From contig PWKM01000264.1 of NCBI GenBank assembly GCA_003559755.1, positions 1-10,852 of the forward strand: a stretch of DNA of 10,852 bases, in the 5' to 3' direction. The notes beneath the pieces were generated by a model. The model was not told where the DNA came from. It saw only the letters and a list, made by a program, of their open reading frames with translations, and ran no database searches. The stretch's first letter is position 1. The number at the start of each line of letters is the position of its first letter. Of this stretch, positions 7,601-10,852 are shown piece by piece. A program made the position numbers and the translations under genes. The DNA comes from Planctomycetota bacterium (GTDB lineage Bacteria; Planctomycetota; PUPC01).

Positions 7601-8809
7601 CTACCCCCATCGGGGCGAGAGCGAGCGGCATTCGTCGAACAGCGGCGTCGTGCCGGTGGCCACACAGGCGGCGGCATACAGGTACATCGATGCGGACCAC
7701 GATTGCCAGTCGTTCCCGCTGGGCAGGCCCGTCCGGGCGTTGAACCACTCGTTGAACCCATAGTGGAGCTCCGGGTCAACACCCGCCTTGACCAGCTTCG
7801 CCAGATGCTTGAGCCGGGCGTGGGCCCGGTCCATCCATCCGACGGCGACCAGCGCCGCCACATAGAACCCCACGGTAAACGGCCACACGCCGCCGTTGTG
7901 GTAGTGTCCCGGCTGGCAGTACTGCTCGTAGCGGGGCTGCCAATCGCGGTCGAAAGGCCCGATGTACGGGAACAGGCACGGCGGGCTTTCCAGTGTGAGC
8001 TGGCCGGTCTGACGCATCAGGTCGACGTTTTGCTCGACGTACTCGAGGATGGCCCGGGCGCGGTCGGGCGGTGCGATCCCGGTGAGGATGGCCAGGCAGT
8101 TGCCGATCAGGTCGAACCGCCGCGATCCGTAGCTCTTGAACACCCACAGCGCATAGAACGGTTCATCGGGCACCACGAGGCCCTGGTGGTACTCCGGCCC
8201 GAACGACTCCATGGTCGTCGCGTTCAGGATGTCGTACAGGATGTCGGCCTGTTCGTGGCGGTCGAACAGGCGGAGCACGGCGTACAGCCAGGTGTTGAGG
8301 AACAGGGGGAAGCCGGGGACCCATTGCTCGTCGCGCCAGTCGGTCGTCGGCTGCTGGTCCAGCACCACCTTGTCGTCGGGGCTCTGGTAGGCCAGCCAGG
8401 TGAGCGACTTCTGTGCGGCGTCATCGAGGTAGTCGGCCCGGCCCGCCGCCCGCCGATACGCGGCGAGCCCGACGAGGAACAGGGGGGTGGTGTCCGACGC
8501 CCCCCGGTTATCCGCCGCGTGTGCATAGGACGGGATGTGCCCCAGGCGGGACTGGTTGGCGGCCAGTGCGTCCAGCGTCCGCCGCGTCCCCCGCATCAGC
8601 ATCCGATGCTGGATGACGGTGGTCGCCAGCGCCACGATCATCTGGTCGCGCGTGTATGGTTCGGGATAGCCCCAGGCGGCAGTGCGGGGCAGGTCGTCAC
8701 ACGGCCCGGCGTTGTTGTGGAGCAGCACCTTCTTGGCGGCCCGGGCCGCCCGGCCGATGCCGGGGGTGACGTCCAGGTCTTTCAGGGGGATTTTTTCAAT
8801 CGGCTTCAT
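7601..8809 (-). CDS. (alpha/alpha)6-barrel glycoside hydrolase, GH100 neutral invertase/debranching-like
   Basis: A 402-residue protein without signal peptide, so cytoplasmic. The order of motifs follows GH100 and related amylo-alpha-1,6-glucosidase-like enzymes: YTRDQM near residue 52-57, SDTTPLF with D106 as likely acid, TTDWRDEQWVPGFPLF (155-170), YHNGGVWPF (303-311), and GFNEWF with E354 as likely base, followed by an aromatic segment ending DWQSWSASMYLYAA (367-380). The roles of D106 and E354 are inferred by alignment from memory to the two acids of cyanobacterial InvA. It starts 11 bp after the glycosyltransferase stop, with AGGA 9 bases before the ATG at 8809, so it is the third gene of the operon. 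An open extension to 9181 lies inside the glycosyltransferase gene and is rejected as a start. Substrate is unknown: sucrose, another alpha-glucoside or the transferase's own product are possible. Confidence 0.75.
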   Translation of the reverse strand: MKPIEKIPLKDLDVTPGIGRAARAAKKVLLHNNAGPCDDLPRTAAWGYPEPYTRDQMIVALATTVIQHRMLMRGTRRTLDALAANQSRLGHIPSYAHAADNRGASDTTPLFLVGLAAYRRAAGRADYLDDAAQKSLTWLAYQSPDDKVVLDQQPTTDWRDEQWVPGFPLFLNTWLYAVLRLFDRHEQADILYDILNATTMESFGPEYHQGLVVPDEPFYALWVFKSYGSRRFDLIGNCLAILTGIAPPDRARAILEYVEQNVDLMRQTGQLTLESPPCLFPYIGPFDRDWQPRYEQYCQPGHYHNGGVWPFTVGFYVAALVAVGWMDRAHARLKHLAKLVKAGVDPELHYGFNEWFNARTGLPSGNDWQSWSASMYLYAAACVATGTTPLFDECRSLSPRWG

Positions 8810-8820
8810 CGTTGATGTTC

Positions 8821-9969
8821 CTATGGGACATGCAGGCCGAACGCATCGGCGAGCTCGCTCGCCACCCGCTCGGCGACCTGTATGTAATGGAAGTTCTCTT
8901 GCACGTTTCGCCGCCCTTCGGCCCCCATGTTCTTGCAGGTGTCGTCCTCGGTCAGGAGCCGTTTGAAGAATGCGGCGAGGTCGTTCACGTCGGCCCGGAC
9001 GGCCACTTTTTTGGGCTGGGGGAACGCGATGTCCTTCCGTCGGCGGTAGCCCATGTCGGGGGTGAGGGTGGTCCCGGCGATGGTAATCTCCTGGGCGACC
9101 CGGGCGAGCAGGCCGGTGTGCCCGTGCTTGACCGTATCGAGCATGCCCATCGCCGCCACGCTGATGACCGGTTTTCCGCATGCCTGGGCCTCGATCATCG
9201 GCATGCCGTAGCCCTCGAGCCGGCTGGGCGCGGTGTAGATGTCACAGGCGTTCATCAGATAGGGGACAAACTTTCGGGTGAACCGTCCGCTGGCAAAGAT
9301 AATCCGGTCCTCGAGCCCGAGCTGGCGGGCCATCTGCATGTCCTCGCGGTTCTGTCGATCGGTCCGGGCCTGGGGCCATACCTTGCACACGTACTTCCAG
9401 TTGGGGCAGTCCTTCCCGATCAGGGCGAGTGCCTGCATCACCTCCTGGGCGCCCTTGCTGGCGGCGTCGCCGCCGATGGTCAGGATGAGCTTTTCGTCCG
9501 GCCCGACCCCCATCGAATCGCGGACCGCCTTGACCCGCGGGTCGGACCGGGGGATGGGTCGAAAGACGTCGGTGTCGCATCCGATGGGCACGACCTTCAT
9601 CGCCGCGACGTCCACCCCGTCGCGGGCGTAGGTCTCCTTCACCCACTCGCTGGTGGCGAACATCAGGGGAAGCGAGCTCAACACCTCGTGGTAGTTGGCG
9701 ACAAAGCCGTCGGCGACCAGCCAGGGCACGACGGGCATGCCGAACCGCATCGGGTGCAGCACGATATCGGGCACGTGTCCCCACCAGCCGACGCCGACCA
9801 CCACGTCGGGCTTGAACCAGCGGTAATACCACTCCTTCTCCTGGGCGCCCTCGAACGGGGCCGGCCTGGTCTCGACGCCGATCTTCTCCAGCCCCTCCCG
9901 CAGCAGGTCGCCCTGGGTCGCCAGCCCGCCCGGGCTGGGCGGATAGTCGTACAGCAACAGGACTTTCAT
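8821..9969 (-). CDS. Glycosyltransferase family 4 (GT-B fold, retaining)
   Basis: A 382-residue, normal-length GT4-type enzyme that would transfer a sugar from a nucleotide donor with retention. The N-terminal acceptor lobe opens MKVLLLYDYPPSPGGLATQG, with the glycine-rich loop typical of the fold. The linker contains VVPIGCDTDVFRP, the common GT4 junction. The donor lobe has TIGGDAASKGAQE and the EX7E motif EGYGMPMIE, then ACGKPVI. A lone HGHTGLL follows, as in many GT4 proteins. No membrane segment is seen. The ATG at 9969 has GGAG 7 bases upstream and overlaps the deacetylase stop by 4 bp (ATGA), indicating translational coupling. The acceptor cannot be read from the sequence. It does not look like BshA, MshA or sucrose-phosphate synthase by its N-terminal motifs, though this is a judgement by eye. 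Confidence 0.9.
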   Translation of the reverse strand: MKVLLLYDYPPSPGGLATQGDLLREGLEKIGVETRPAPFEGAQEKEWYYRWFKPDVVVGVGWWGHVPDIVLHPMRFGMPVVPWLVADGFVANYHEVLSSLPLMFATSEWVKETYARDGVDVAAMKVVPIGCDTDVFRPIPRSDPRVKAVRDSMGVGPDEKLILTIGGDAASKGAQEVMQALALIGKDCPNWKYVCKVWPQARTDRQNREDMQMARQLGLEDRIIFASGRFTRKFVPYLMNACDIYTAPSRLEGYGMPMIEAQACGKPVISVAAMGMLDTVKHGHTGLLARVAQEITIAGTTLTPDMGYRRRKDIAFPQPKKVAVRADVNDLAAFFKRLLTEDDTCKNMGAEGRRNVQENFHYIQVAERVASELADAFGLHVP

Positions 9970-10571
9970 AGGATCGCTCCGTCTTCTGCCCGCCCTTTGA
10001 TCCGTGCGAACCACTCGGGCGATACGCAGGCCCGCACCTCGAATCCATCCTCCGGGTATCCGTATTCGTCCCGGACGATACGCTTCTTCTCGGCCAGTTC
10101 GGCCGGCGAGAGGGCGACGTGAATGTCCGCCCACTCCGCCGCCCGGCACGGTCCGGCCGGGCTGTTCGCCTGACAGGCGAACGTCCACAGACTACGACAC
10201 GACAGGTCTCCGCGGCCGACGAGGGCGGCGACCGCCTGGTGGACCTGGCGGTGGCGGAGGTGGCCGTACTCGCCGTTTCGTCCGTGGGTCAGACACCAGT
10301 CCCATTCGGCGGAGCCGAGAGACTCGATCACTCGACCGGCGATGTCCCGCTCCGGGTCGATTTCGCCGAGCGGGTCGCCGTCGTCCAGGTCCGAGATCAG
10401 GCCGCGCACCCCGAGCCGCCGGCAGACCCGTTCGAACTTCGGGCGGCGGTCCGGGTCGTCGGCCCGGCACAACGACAGGACGGTCCAGTCCCAGTCCGGG
10501 TGCCGGAGAAGAACCCCTCCCGCCCAGATGATCTCGTCGTCCGGATGAGCCACCACCATCACCGCATTCAT
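9966..10571 (-). CDS. PIG-L/LmbE-family N-deacetylase
   Basis: A 201-residue metal-dependent deacetylase of the family that removes acetyl from GlcNAc-type sugars or glycolipids. Zn-binding AHPDDE is at 8-13 (H9, D12; D11 as likely base). The second metal site is in EYGHLRHRQVH (101-111), with H104 and H107 in the places of HPDH in MshB; the Asp there is replaced by R106. Length is slightly short for the family. The start is ATG 10571, which places AHPDDE at residues 8-13. No Shine-Dalgarno precedes it, and the promoter places the transcript start at or next to the ATG. Alternative starts are TTG 10607, TTG 10598 or ATG 10559, none with a ribosome site. It is the first gene of a coupled three-gene operon, suggesting that the substrate is a sugar or glycoside handled by the next two enzymes. 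Confidence 0.88.
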   Translation of the reverse strand: MNAVMVVAHPDDEIIWAGGVLLRHPDWDWTVLSLCRADDPDRRPKFERVCRRLGVRGLISDLDDGDPLGEIDPERDIAGRVIESLGSAEWDWCLTHGRNGEYGHLRHRQVHQAVAALVGRGDLSCRSLWTFACQANSPAGPCRAAEWADIHVALSPAELAEKKRIVRDEYGYPEDGFEVRACVSPEWFARIKGRAEDGAIL

Positions 10572-10578
10572 TGCAAAG

Positions 10579-10607
10579 ATTATCGCTCGGCACCGCAACC
10601 GGTGCAA
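10579..10607 (-). promoter_or_regulatory. Promoter of the deacetylase operon, apparently leaderless
   Basis: TTGCAC (10602-10607) and GATAAT (10579-10584) on the minus strand are exactly 17 bp apart. The last base of the -10 box is 7 nt before the ATG at 10571, so transcription should begin at or one base before the start codon. Confidence 0.6.
10590..10605. promoter_or_regulatory. Inverted repeat in the promoter spacer, possible operator
   Basis: Perfect 6-bp arms GCACCG/CGGTGC with a 4-bp centre overlap the -35 box and most of the spacer of the deacetylase promoter. A dimeric repressor bound here would block RNA polymerase. No regulator gene is in the window. Confidence 0.35.
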
Positions 10608-10675
10608 GAAGAAAATATCAACCGTTTATGGATCCGGCGGTCCGATCGGTGCCTGCACGATGCTCTCGCCCGTGC

Positions 10676-10691
10676 CCCGGACCTGTCCGGG
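10676..10691. repeat. Perfect 16-bp palindrome in the divergent intergenic region
   Basis: CCCGGACCTGTCCGGG has 7-bp arms around CT. It lies 33 bp upstream of the rightward -35 box and about 70 bp upstream of the leftward one. It could be an operator shared by both units. Palindromes of this composition also arise by chance in GC-rich DNA. Nothing else is recognised in the stretch 10608-10723. Confidence 0.35.
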
Positions 10692-10723
10692 CGGCAGATG
10701 CGCGAATCGGGCGGGCGACATCC

Positions 10724-10752
10724 TTGACTGACGCCGGGCCCGGGGATAGCAT
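10724..10752 (+). promoter_or_regulatory. Rightward sigma70-type promoter
   Basis: TTGACT (10724-10729) and TAGCAT (10747-10752) are 17 bp apart. Transcription would start near 10759, about 64 nt before the ATG at 10823. The boxes resemble the CTTGACC/TATGATA boxes at 6558-6587 and 7470-7499. Confidence 0.55.
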
Positions 10753-10822
10753 ACAGAAAGAAGGTTTAGGAGCGGGGGTGAGTTCTCAGGCCGGACCGCC
10801 CCGGAGAGAGCAGGAGGCGATC

Positions 10823-10852
10823 ATGGGCAGGCAGGCGATTCTTTGTCTGGTA
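10823..10852 (+). CDS. 5' end of a plus-strand gene, product unknown
   Basis: Only ten codons are present (MGRQAILCLV), still open at the right edge. A strong AGGAGG lies 5 bases before the ATG, and a promoter lies upstream, so this is very probably a real start. An in-frame GTG at 10778 with GGAG 5 bases upstream would add 15 residues and is the less likely alternative. The first residues turn hydrophobic, which would fit a signal peptide or a Rossmann-type first strand, but ten residues cannot decide. Confidence 0.6.
   Translation, partial: MGRQAILCLV

Noticed and set aside
8810..9181. N-terminal extension of the glycoside hydrolase frame
   Set aside because: It lies inside the glycosyltransferase gene and is Arg/Gly-rich. 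A good ATG with AGGA upstream is present at 8809.
9970..10188. N-terminal extension of the glycosyltransferase frame
   Set aside because: It lies within the deacetylase gene. MKVLLLYDYPP at 9969 is a typical GT4 start with its own ribosome site.
7601..10571. Bacillithiol or mycothiol biosynthesis operon
   Set aside because: The deacetylase/GT4 pairing fits, but the GT4 motifs do not resemble BshA or MshA, no ligase is present, and a glycoside hydrolase takes the third place.

Overview
GC-rich bacterial DNA with tightly packed genes. Seven of the eight genes seen lie on the minus strand; only a fragment at the far right edge is on plus. A very large exported PQQ-like propeller/PDZ protein, a MoxR ATPase, and an archaeal-type two-gene entry to the shikimate pathway together suggest a Planctomycetota-like bacterium, perhaps an uncultured one. 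That placement is inference; no rRNA or marker gene is present to confirm it.

Layout, in the direction of transcription (right to left): (A) 10571-7601 is a compact three-gene operon: a PIG-L/LmbE-type sugar N-deacetylase, a GT-B glycosyltransferase of family 4 type whose ATG overlaps the deacetylase stop (ATGA), and, 11 bp further on, a 402-residue (alpha/alpha)6 glycoside hydrolase resembling GH100 neutral invertases and debranching enzymes. The promoter in front of the deacetylase appears to give a leaderless mRNA and carries an inverted repeat across its spacer. (B) 7427-6630 is a class I aldolase-like 2-amino-3,7-dideoxy-D-threo-hept-6-ulosonate (ADH) synthase. (C) 6474-5467 is 3-dehydroquinate synthase II. 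B and C together make 3-dehydroquinate from aspartate semialdehyde and a C6 sugar phosphate, in place of DAHP synthase and classical AroB. Each has its own promoter, and the two promoters match at 25 of 30 positions, including both hexamers, a 16-bp spacer and 7 further bases beside the -35 box. (D) 5317-722 is a 1531-residue secreted protein with an N-terminal helical region, a first PQQ-like propeller (7 repeat motifs), a TPR-like segment and a second propeller (8 motifs) with a PDZ domain inserted after its first blade. 36 bp downstream comes (E), a MoxR-type AAA+ ATPase that runs off the left edge.

Right edge: a 251-bp intergenic region (10572-10822) holds the leftward deacetylase promoter, a perfect 16-bp palindrome, and a rightward promoter feeding a plus-strand gene of which only the first 10 codons are in the window.

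The strongest biological points are the non-classical aromatic pathway pair under twin promoters, the propeller-PDZ architecture, and an unassigned deacetylase/glycosyltransferase/glycosidase operon. No RNA genes, CRISPR arrays, insertion sequences or integrase signs were seen.
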